A DNA stretch of 5,280 bases from Bacillota bacterium. GTDB lineage: Bacteria > Bacillota > Bacilli > Alicyclobacillales > SLC66. Positions 1-4,283 of this stretch are shown in pieces (the stretch's first letter is position 1; each line of letters starts with the position of its first letter). Where the stretch lies: assembly GCA_021799325.1 (NCBI GenBank), contig JAJZAS010000134.1:1-5280 (forward strand). The letters run 5' to 3'. Below the pieces are notes generated by a model that was given only the letters and a program-made list of their open reading frames with translations, did no database searches and was not told the origin of the DNA. The position numbers and the translations under genes were made by a program.

Positions 1-2
1 TG

Positions 3-164
3 GATTCGATGGAGCAGATCGAGAAACTGGATTGGCAGTTTGCGCATCATGAGGTGAAGCCAAGGTGGGAGCGGTTAAAGCAGCAGGTGGATCAGTTTGA
101 CATGGACAGTGCGCTGGAAACATTAAAGTCGATTGCAGCGATGCTAAAAATGACACTCAAGTAA
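3..164 (+). CDS. C-terminal fragment of an upstream gene, possibly the tail of a two-component signalling protein
   Basis: An open frame enters from the left edge and ends at TAA (162-164), giving 53 residues that begin DSMEQIEKLDWQFA and end AAMLKMTLK. It is hydrophilic, predicted helical and has no membrane segment. The ending, with a Trp/Leu helix followed by QFDMDSALETLKSIA, resembles the last helices of Hpt-like or hybrid histidine-kinase C-termini, where a 'fD.d.A...L' pattern closes the bundle. That is resemblance only: no phospho-accepting His motif falls inside the visible part. An in-frame ATG at 9 has no Shine-Dalgarno site that can be seen, so the true start is almost certainly outside the window. 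I see no hairpin plus T-run after the stop, so where its transcript ends is unclear. A chemoreceptor gene next door would suit a signalling neighbourhood, but this is inference. Confidence 0.6.
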   Translation, partial: DSMEQIEKLDWQFAHHEVKPRWERLKQQVDQFDMDSALETLKSIAAMLKMTLK

Positions 165-378
165 TTAATCAATTTTGAAAATCAGTAATAGTTATTCCTT
201 TCGACGAATAGACACAATTTAGACAAATTATTGATGGATTCTATTTTATGCATAGGTTTTATATTTTCCTATTATAATTTCTACAAATCCATATAATTCA
301 GCATTTTTATGCATTTATTACCTGGAATAATTGGTAATTCTAAATAATCAGCCTCCTTTTTTTCTCATAATAGCAACA
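165..378. other. AT-rich intergenic stretch without a gene
   Basis: This is most of the roughly 320-base gap between the upstream fragment and the chemoreceptor. It is strikingly AT-rich compared with the flanking genes, and no ORF of useful length with a ribosome site is present on either strand. Small structures seen are a 5-1-5 inverted repeat (ATTTTgAAAAT, 172-182), two copies of TTTTATGCAT (244-253 and 305-314), a GCATttttATGC hairpin (301-312), and ATTACC/GGTAAT arms with a 10-base loop (317-322 and 333-338). A TATAAT at 273-278 has no good -35 box at the right distance. None of these is a convincing terminator or known riboswitch; in particular I do not see the conserved c-di-GMP riboswitch core often found ahead of chemotaxis genes. 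Confidence 0.5.
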
Positions 379-408
379 TTGAATTCACATTTTTATCCGT
401 TTTATGAT
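379..408 (+). promoter_or_regulatory. Candidate sigma-A-type promoter for the chemoreceptor gene
   Basis: TTGAAT (379-384) is followed after 18 bases by TATGAT (403-408). These match 4/6 and 5/6 of the TTGACA/TATAAT consensus at acceptable spacing. Transcription would start near 415, leaving a leader of about 70 bases before the ATG at 487. I did not find a sigma-D (motility sigma) box of the TAAA...GCCGATAA kind, which many Bacillus chemoreceptor genes use. The region is AT-rich, so chance matches are a real risk. Confidence 0.4.
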
Positions 409-417
409 GAATCATAA
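402..417. repeat. 7-2-7 inverted repeat over the -10 box, candidate operator
   Basis: TTATGAT-GA-ATCATAA is a perfect inverted repeat with 7-base arms and a 2-base centre. It contains the proposed -10 hexamer (403-408) and reaches the likely transcription start, a typical repressor-operator position. The arms are vaguely like Fur/PerR-family half sites, but the spacing is 7-2-7 rather than the classical 7-1-7, so I do not assign a regulator. Confidence 0.4.
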
Positions 418-471
418 CAAGTGTGTAAACCTTTCCAAATTTATAATTATGATTTTTTATCATGGCGAGAT

Positions 472-482
472 AAAGGTGGGAG
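472..482 (+). promoter_or_regulatory. Ribosome binding site that fixes the chemoreceptor start
   Basis: AAAGGTGGGAG lies 4-7 bases ahead of the ATG at 487. The same frame stays open back to a GTG at 421, but that GTG has no Shine-Dalgarno site and the extra 22 residues (CKPFQIYNYDF...) do not look like the usual chemoreceptor N-terminus. The ATG at 487 gives a short basic N-tail directly before the first membrane helix, as expected. Confidence 0.75.
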
Positions 483-486
483 AATA

Positions 487-2226
487 ATGACTGCAACAAA
501 TAGCTTTGGGAAAAAAAGCGTGGTGACCCGTGTTACTTTTGTTGTGATAGCTATTCTGATTGTGGTCATCATTAATGTGGTATTGAGTTTTATATTTAAT
601 CAACAAATCATAAAGAGTGCTACCTCATTTCAATCTAGCGTGCTTTCATTTGGCCGTGACGTAAGCAGTTTAATCGATAATGGATTCTATCAAATGGATG
701 GGCAAGCCAACGTATGGATTGCCGCAGAAGCAATTCCTGGTTACAAAAGCCTTGCTAATAGCACGTTACCCGTGGTCTTACAAGGAGAGCAAACCATGAA
801 TTCGGATTTGACACATCTAATTTCATTAGCGCCCAACACCACACTTCGTGCAGAAGTGATCAAGGCAAAAAAGGATGCTTTACCCTACGAACACTATTTT
901 AATCAATCTTTGGCAGAAGTGAAAAAGGGCAATATTCATGAGGCGGTGGCCAATATCCTTGTCAATAATTCTTCCGCCTCCAATGCCTTTACGAATGACC
1001 TTCTGGCATTAAATCAAACCACGCAAAAATTGATGAATTCCCCCGCCACGTCTACGGTTCAACAGGCGGAAGTATCCAAAGAGGTTACCTTGGCAGGTAA
1101 CCTAGTGATTCTTGTGGTCAACATCCTGTTGCTTTTGTTCTTTCGACGTGTCGTGAGACCGATCCCCGTTGTTTCATCATCTCTGAAAAGAATTGCGGAA
1201 GGGGATCTCACTGTAGAAGAAGTTCATACAAATTCTTCCGACGAAATAGGGGAACTCGTTCTTTCCACTAACGCCATGGCAAACCATCTACGCCATCTTA
1301 TCGAACAAATTCAAACAAGTGCGGAGCATTTAAGCGCTTCTTCCGAGGAGTCAGCCGCATCCACCCAAGAGACCACCGCATCGATTAATGAGATTGCAAA
1401 ACAGATGCAGGAAGTGACTAACCAATCCGTCCAGGGGACGGAATCAGCAGTAGAAATATCGAAAGCATTATTGAGTTTATCTTCACTCATTCAACTTTCA
1501 AAAGACAAGGCGGCAACAGCCACAGCGATTACAAGTGATACTAGGATGGCGGCAAATTCAGGGAAAGAGACTGTGGACAACACGATCCAAAGTATTCAAC
1601 AAGTGCAGCAGAAGACATCAGAAACGGAACGGCGGATGACAGAACTTCAGCAATATTCGAGGCAGATTGAAGAAATTGCGTCTACAATTAGTGATATCGC
1701 CAATCAGACGAATTTGCTTGCGTTAAATGCCTCCATCGAAGCCGCAAGGGCGGGTGAACAAGGGAAAGGGTTTGCAGTGGTTGCCGAAGAAGTTCGGAAA
1801 TTGGCCGAGCAAACGCAAAATGAGTCTTCCCGAGTCGGTACTATTTTGTCTAATATTATATCAATTACAGAAGCCGGGGTACTCGTGACGAAAGAGAGTC
1901 AGATGGCAGTTACTACTGGCGTCGAAATGGCTGTTCAATCGGGGCAGGCCTTGGAGAAGATCTTGAACGCGGTAGAAAAGACTGTCAATGAAGTCAATGG
2001 AATCGCGCAATTGACGCAAGATGAAGTAGCCAATTCGGATCAGATTGTCGCACTGATCAGCACGGTTGCCGGAGTGGTTGAGACAACCGCAGTAAGTGCG
2101 CAAAATGTTGCAACGGCCACAAAAGAGATCAGCAGCGCGATGGAAACCATCGCAGCAAGTACGCAAGAATCCAACCAACAAGCGTTGCATTTACATGAAC
2201 TGATGATGGAGTTCAGGATGGTGTAG
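487..2226 (+). CDS. Methyl-accepting chemotaxis protein (membrane chemoreceptor)
   Basis: The 579-residue protein is a complete transmembrane chemoreceptor. A short basic N-tail is followed by membrane helix 1 (about 16-37) and an extracytoplasmic helical sensor of about 160 residues (38-199) in the style of four-helix-bundle sensors. Then come membrane helix 2 (201-220), a HAMP linker (220-272, with RPIP, AEGDLT and DEIGEL) and the long cytoplasmic coiled-coil hairpin. The kinase-contacting tip is near 404-443 and carries the diagnostic QTNLLALNA.IEAARAGE and GFAVVAEEVRKLAEQ. Glu/Gln/Ser/Ala-rich helices near 278-309 and 544-565 are the likely methylation regions for CheR/CheB. The tip contacts CheA and CheW and so controls the flagellar motor through CheY. 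No C-terminal CheR-tethering pentapeptide is seen; the chain ends EFRMV. The ligand cannot be read from the sequence: the sensor has no Cys and no heme or PAS motif. No other chemotaxis gene is in view, so this looks like an orphan receptor. A transporter gene follows after 52 bases. Confidence 0.95.
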   Translation: MTATNSFGKKSVVTRVTFVVIAILIVVIINVVLSFIFNQQIIKSATSFQSSVLSFGRDVSSLIDNGFYQMDGQANVWIAAEAIPGYKSLANSTLPVVLQGEQTMNSDLTHLISLAPNTTLRAEVIKAKKDALPYEHYFNQSLAEVKKGNIHEAVANILVNNSSASNAFTNDLLALNQTTQKLMNSPATSTVQQAEVSKEVTLAGNLVILVVNILLLLFFRRVVRPIPVVSSSLKRIAEGDLTVEEVHTNSSDEIGELVLSTNAMANHLRHLIEQIQTSAEHLSASSEESAASTQETTASINEIAKQMQEVTNQSVQGTESAVEISKALLSLSSLIQLSKDKAATATAITSDTRMAANSGKETVDNTIQSIQQVQQKTSETERRMTELQQYSRQIEEIASTISDIANQTNLLALNASIEAARAGEQGKGFAVVAEEVRKLAEQTQNESSRVGTILSNIISITEAGVLVTKESQMAVTTGVEMAVQSGQALEKILNAVEKTVNEVNGIAQLTQDEVANSDQIVALISTVAGVVETTAVSAQNVATATKEISSAMETIAASTQESNQQALHLHELMMEFRMV

Positions 2227-2278
2227 CAGACAATTAGTAAATATTCTTCGCTTTTATAAATATGGAGAGGAATCACAA

Positions 2279-3229
2279 ATGAAACCAATTTTATTGGGGA
2301 TCCTAGCTTCCTTCTTTTTTGCTGCCACCTTCGTTCTCAATCGCATGATGAGCAATGCGGGAGGAAGCTGGATCTGGAGTGCGTCATTGCGGTATCTATT
2401 CATGATTCCGCTGTTATGGTTGCTCGTATTGGCAAGAAGAGGACTAGGGCAACTCTTTCATGAAATGCGTCAGCATGTTGGCAAATGGTTATGGTGGAGT
2501 TTTGTGGGATTTGGACTTTTTTATGCACCGCTATGTTTTTCGGCGTCTTATAGTCCCGCCTGGTTAGTGGCAGGTACGTGGCAGATCACCATCATTGCTG
2601 GCTCATTGATCGTGCCTTTTTTTTATACAAAAGTGGTAACTCAAAATGGATTGGTACGGATGCGAAAACGAATTCCTTTTAAGGGAATGGGGATGTCCCT
2701 GATCATCCTGTTAGGGATAGGGATCATGGAATGGTCGCAATCCACAAGTGTTACACTTTGGCATTTGATGCTTGGTGCCCTTCCGATCTTGATTGCAGCC
2801 TTCGCATACCCCCTTGGCAATCGCAAAATGATGGAAGTATGCGGTAATCGATTAGATGCCTATCAGCGGACACTTGGCATGGCTATTGCAAGTCTGCCGC
2901 TATGGCTGGTTTTGTCTGCCTATCAAGGATTGACGCACGGGCTCCCGAGCGCAGGACAATCTCTGCAGGCATTTATTGTGGCGCTATTTTCCGGGGTGAT
3001 TGCCACCGTGCTTTTTTTCTCCGCGACGGATATGGCAAGAGGGGACGTCCATCGACTCGCGACTGTCGAAGCCACTCAGTCTGGTGAGGTGGTGTTTACA
3101 CTGGTCGGGGAATTGATTTTTTTACCGGGGACGATGATCTCTATGGCAGGACTTTTAGGGATTGTGCTTGTGGTGTTAGGTATGATTTTGCATAGCCTAT
3201 ATTCAATTAGACTACAACCTGTTGAATAA
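2279..3229 (+). CDS. DMT-superfamily transporter (multidrug resistance efflux transporter-like)
   Basis: A 316-residue, very hydrophobic protein with about ten predicted membrane helices (near 3-21, 33-53, 70-90, 94-115, 136-150, 160-178, 198-217, 230-250, 265-285 and 287-308). This is the usual size and layout of drug/metabolite transporters made of two five-helix halves. Helix 1 (GILASFFFAATFVLNRMM) and the last pair (EATQSGEVVFTLVGELIFLPG, then a Gly/Leu-rich helix) are typical of the EamA/EmrE-like DMT branch often annotated as 'multidrug resistance efflux transporter'. A role in exporting a small molecule across the cytoplasmic membrane by proton exchange is the family expectation; the substrate is unknown and drug resistance is not shown. 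The start is clear: GGAGAGG at 2264-2270 sits 8 bases ahead of the ATG. The 52-base gap to the chemoreceptor gene has no terminator that I can see, so read-through from that gene is likely. Confidence 0.88.
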   Translation: MKPILLGILASFFFAATFVLNRMMSNAGGSWIWSASLRYLFMIPLLWLLVLARRGLGQLFHEMRQHVGKWLWWSFVGFGLFYAPLCFSASYSPAWLVAGTWQITIIAGSLIVPFFYTKVVTQNGLVRMRKRIPFKGMGMSLIILLGIGIMEWSQSTSVTLWHLMLGALPILIAAFAYPLGNRKMMEVCGNRLDAYQRTLGMAIASLPLWLVLSAYQGLTHGLPSAGQSLQAFIVALFSGVIATVLFFSATDMARGDVHRLATVEATQSGEVVFTLVGELIFLPGTMISMAGLLGIVLVVLGMILHSLYSIRLQPVE

Positions 3230-3243
3230 GCGGTTCCTCTCTA

Positions 3244-3272
3244 TTGATTTATGCAAACACATGTTCTATGAT
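3244..3272 (+). promoter_or_regulatory. Candidate promoter for the two-helix protein / DUF1003 pair
   Basis: TTGATT (3244-3249) and TATGAT (3267-3272) are separated by 17 bases, matching 4/6 and 5/6 of the sigma-A consensus at ideal spacing. Transcription would begin near 3279, about 45 bases ahead of the GTG start at 3323. ACACAT (3257-3262) and ATGTGT (3286-3291) form widely spaced inverted arms around the start site, which I regard as weak. The gap 3230-3322 shows no clear terminator for the transporter gene. Confidence 0.45.
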
Positions 3273-3307
3273 TGGTTTATACCGAATGTGTGTTCGTGTA
3301 TTTGCCT

Positions 3308-3318
3308 AGGGGGGGAAG
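3308..3318 (+). promoter_or_regulatory. Ribosome binding site with a run of seven G
   Basis: The sequence AGGGGGGGAAG ends 4 bases before the GTG at 3323 and supplies the Shine-Dalgarno complement that picks this start. The frame is open further upstream (to 3272), but there the codons cross the proposed promoter and leader and have no ribosome site. The unbroken run of seven G (3309-3315) inside the site is unusual. Confidence 0.6.
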
Positions 3319-3322
3319 TAGA

Positions 3323-3649
3323 GTGAATCTTAAACGTATCATTTCTATTGTCAGTTTGGCATTATTTGCGTCAATTGGATTGACCATCTACTTTGCTGAT
3401 CGATTTTATCAAGAGTGGTATGGGTTGGTACTCCTCGGGAAGGAATCGATCACTTCAATTGAAATTTACCTTTGGGAATTTGGCTTGTGGATTTCTGCCT
3501 TTTCTTCTATTTTCCTTTTGACGCTCATGTTTGCGCTGTGGATTCGCAAGCTGCAACACCGTTCAGGGGATCATGTCAGGGAGAGGAGAAACTCTTCCCT
3601 CCCGTCTGAATATCATCATCATTTGCGTCATCATGATTCTATCGCATAA
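3323..3649 (+). CDS. Small two-helix membrane protein, function unknown
   Basis: A 108-residue protein starting at GTG with an adjacent G-rich ribosome site. I do not recognise the family. It has two predicted membrane helices, about 4-24 (IISIVSLALFASIGLTIYF) and 50-74 (LWEFGLWISAFSSIFLLTLMFALWI), joined by a loop of about 25 residues with several acidic residues (DRFYQEWYGL...KESITSIEIY). The C-terminal tail from about 75 is basic and ends in a His cluster (YHHHLRHHDSIA). Basic residues at the extreme N-terminus (NLKR) and after helix 2 (RKLQHR) suggest both ends are cytoplasmic and the loop is outside. The His-rich tail could bind metal ions, but it may also be a low-complexity product of CAT repeats in the DNA. 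The next gene begins 2 bases after the stop, so the two are almost certainly co-transcribed and probably translationally coupled, which suggests a shared role at the membrane. Confidence 0.75.
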   Translation: MNLKRIISIVSLALFASIGLTIYFADRFYQEWYGLVLLGKESITSIEIYLWEFGLWISAFSSIFLLTLMFALWIRKLQHRSGDHVRERRNSSLPSEYHHHLRHHDSIA

Positions 3650-3651
3650 TA

Positions 3652-4218
3652 GTGAGTATCAATGATGACAGGTTGGTGGTAACGGTGAATCGGCAGCAAA
3701 ATAATCATCATGATGTGACTCCGGCATCTATGGTGAAAGGGTTCGGGGACTCATTGAATAAGGATGATGCGAAGCGGATCGATCGGATGGTAAATAATTA
3801 TCAAAGCAGGATATTAAACCATTTAAATGACGAGTATGTCCGGTCCACCAGATGGTCAGATCGTTTGGCAGATCGAATGGCAAGTTTTGGCGGTAGTTGG
3901 CGTTTTATTATAATTTTTGCGTCTTTTTTGGTGTTATGGCTAATTTGGAATACCCTATTCACGCTCCGTTTTGATCCACCTCCATTTATACTACTCAATT
4001 TGATCTTATCATTTATTGCATCATTTCAGGCTCCGATTATTATGATGAGTCAAAATCGTCAGGCTACTCGTGACAAGCATGAAGCCATCATTGATTTTGC
4101 GATTAATTACAAAGCAGAGCATGAAATTGATGATGTGCAGGCTCATTTGCATCGAATGGAGCATGAGTTAAGTGAGGTGAAAAGTTTACTGCAACAGGTA
4201 CTGGCAAAAAATATTTGA
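3652..4218 (+). CDS. DUF1003 family membrane protein
   Basis: A 188-residue protein with a clear DUF1003 domain at about 67-165. Family hallmarks visible in order are DRMASFGGSWRFI, N.L...RFDPPPFILLNL.LS, QAPIIMMSQNRQ and RDKHEAIIDFAIN.KAEHEI. Two membrane helices lie near 84-104 and 111-131. A helical, charged C-tail (about 153-186, heptad-like Leu/Val spacing) probably forms a coiled coil. The N-terminal 66 residues are polar. The biochemical function of DUF1003 proteins is not established as far as I know. The start is uncertain. GTG 3652 follows the preceding stop by 2 bases without its own Shine-Dalgarno site, which fits translational coupling. An in-frame GTG at 3685 has GGTGG at 3675-3679, 5 bases ahead, and would give 177 residues without affecting the domain. 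The length is usual for the family. No intrinsic terminator follows. Confidence 0.9.
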   Translation: MSINDDRLVVTVNRQQNNHHDVTPASMVKGFGDSLNKDDAKRIDRMVNNYQSRILNHLNDEYVRSTRWSDRLADRMASFGGSWRFIIIFASFLVLWLIWNTLFTLRFDPPPFILLNLILSFIASFQAPIIMMSQNRQATRDKHEAIIDFAINYKAEHEIDDVQAHLHRMEHELSEVKSLLQQVLAKNI

Positions 4219-4243
4219 GTAATTTCAATATAATAATTATTAT
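4215..4243 (+). promoter_or_regulatory. Candidate promoter for the heme-molybdenum oxidoreductase
   Basis: TTGAGT (4215-4220, overlapping the DUF1003 stop codon) and TATTAT (4238-4243) are spaced by 17 bases and match 4/6 and 5/6 of the sigma-A consensus. The predicted start near 4250 leaves a leader of about 35 bases. The spacer is almost pure A/T, so other -10 choices exist (for example around 4255-4260) and the exact assignment is uncertain. Confidence 0.4.
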
Positions 4244-4245
4244 AT
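4228..4245. repeat. 18-bp perfect palindrome, candidate Fur/PerR-family operator
   Basis: ATATAATAATTATTATAT is a perfect palindrome with 9-base half sites. It covers the spacer and -10 box of the proposed promoter. Read as a 7-1-7 site from 4228 to 4242, it matches 12 of 14 fixed positions of the Bacillus PerR box (TTATAATnATTATAA) and 11 of 14 of the Fur box. By symmetry the same fit occurs on the other strand. It has no loop and no G/C, so it is not a terminator. Chance palindromes are common in A/T-only DNA, so this is a candidate only. The right half continues as TTATTATATAT (4237-4247), which is repeated at 4253-4263. Confidence 0.4.
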
Positions 4246-4268
4246 ATTTACCTTATTATATATAGTTC

Positions 4269-4276
4269 AGGGAGAG
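4269..4276 (+). promoter_or_regulatory. Ribosome binding site that sets the GTG start of the oxidoreductase
   Basis: AGGGAGAG lies 7 bases ahead of GTG 4284. An in-frame TAG at 4263-4265 rules out any start further upstream, and the next in-frame ATG (codon 13) would remove the basic N-tail and has no ribosome site. Confidence 0.75.
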
Positions 4277-4283
4277 AATTCAG

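Noticed and set aside
340..363. Minus-strand AAAAAAAGGAGG, a perfect-looking Shine-Dalgarno sequence
   Set aside because: On the minus strand it is followed by no ATG/GTG/TTG at suitable distance and an in-frame stop comes quickly, so there is no gene for it to serve.
317..363. ATTACC/GGTAAT hairpin followed by a seven-T run, as a possible terminator of the upstream gene
   Set aside because: The stem is only 6 bp with a 10-base loop and the T-run begins about 19 bases after the stem, too far for an intrinsic terminator.
421..486. 22-codon N-terminal extension of the chemoreceptor from GTG 421
   Set aside because: No ribosome site before 421, whereas AAAGGTGGGAG sits directly ahead of ATG 487; the extension overlaps the presumed 5' leader.
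165..486. Riboswitch (for example c-di-GMP type) in the chemoreceptor leader
   Set aside because: The conserved GC-rich aptamer core is not present; the stretch is almost all A/T.
1861..2190. Minus-strand ORF of 109 codons
   Set aside because: It lies wholly opposite the conserved chemoreceptor signalling domain and has no recognisable domain.
2040..2288. Minus-strand ORF of 82 codons with hydrophobic stretches
   Set aside because: It is antisense to the chemoreceptor C-terminus; hydrophobicity arises from the complement of Ala/Thr/Ser/Gln-rich codons. No supporting ribosome site or family.
2641..2826. Minus-strand ORF of 61 codons opposite the transporter gene
   Set aside because: Antisense shadow of a well-supported gene, with no ribosome site or recognisable domain.
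2902..3087. Forward ORF of 61 codons inside the transporter gene
   Set aside because: Out-of-frame overlap with membrane helices of the transporter; no start signal.
3216..3235. AACC/GGTT arms around the transporter stop codon as a terminator
   Set aside because: Four-base stem with a 12-base loop and no T-run; too weak.
3801..3998. Minus-strand ORF of 65 codons opposite the DUF1003 gene
   Set aside because: Antisense to conserved DUF1003 motifs; no independent evidence.
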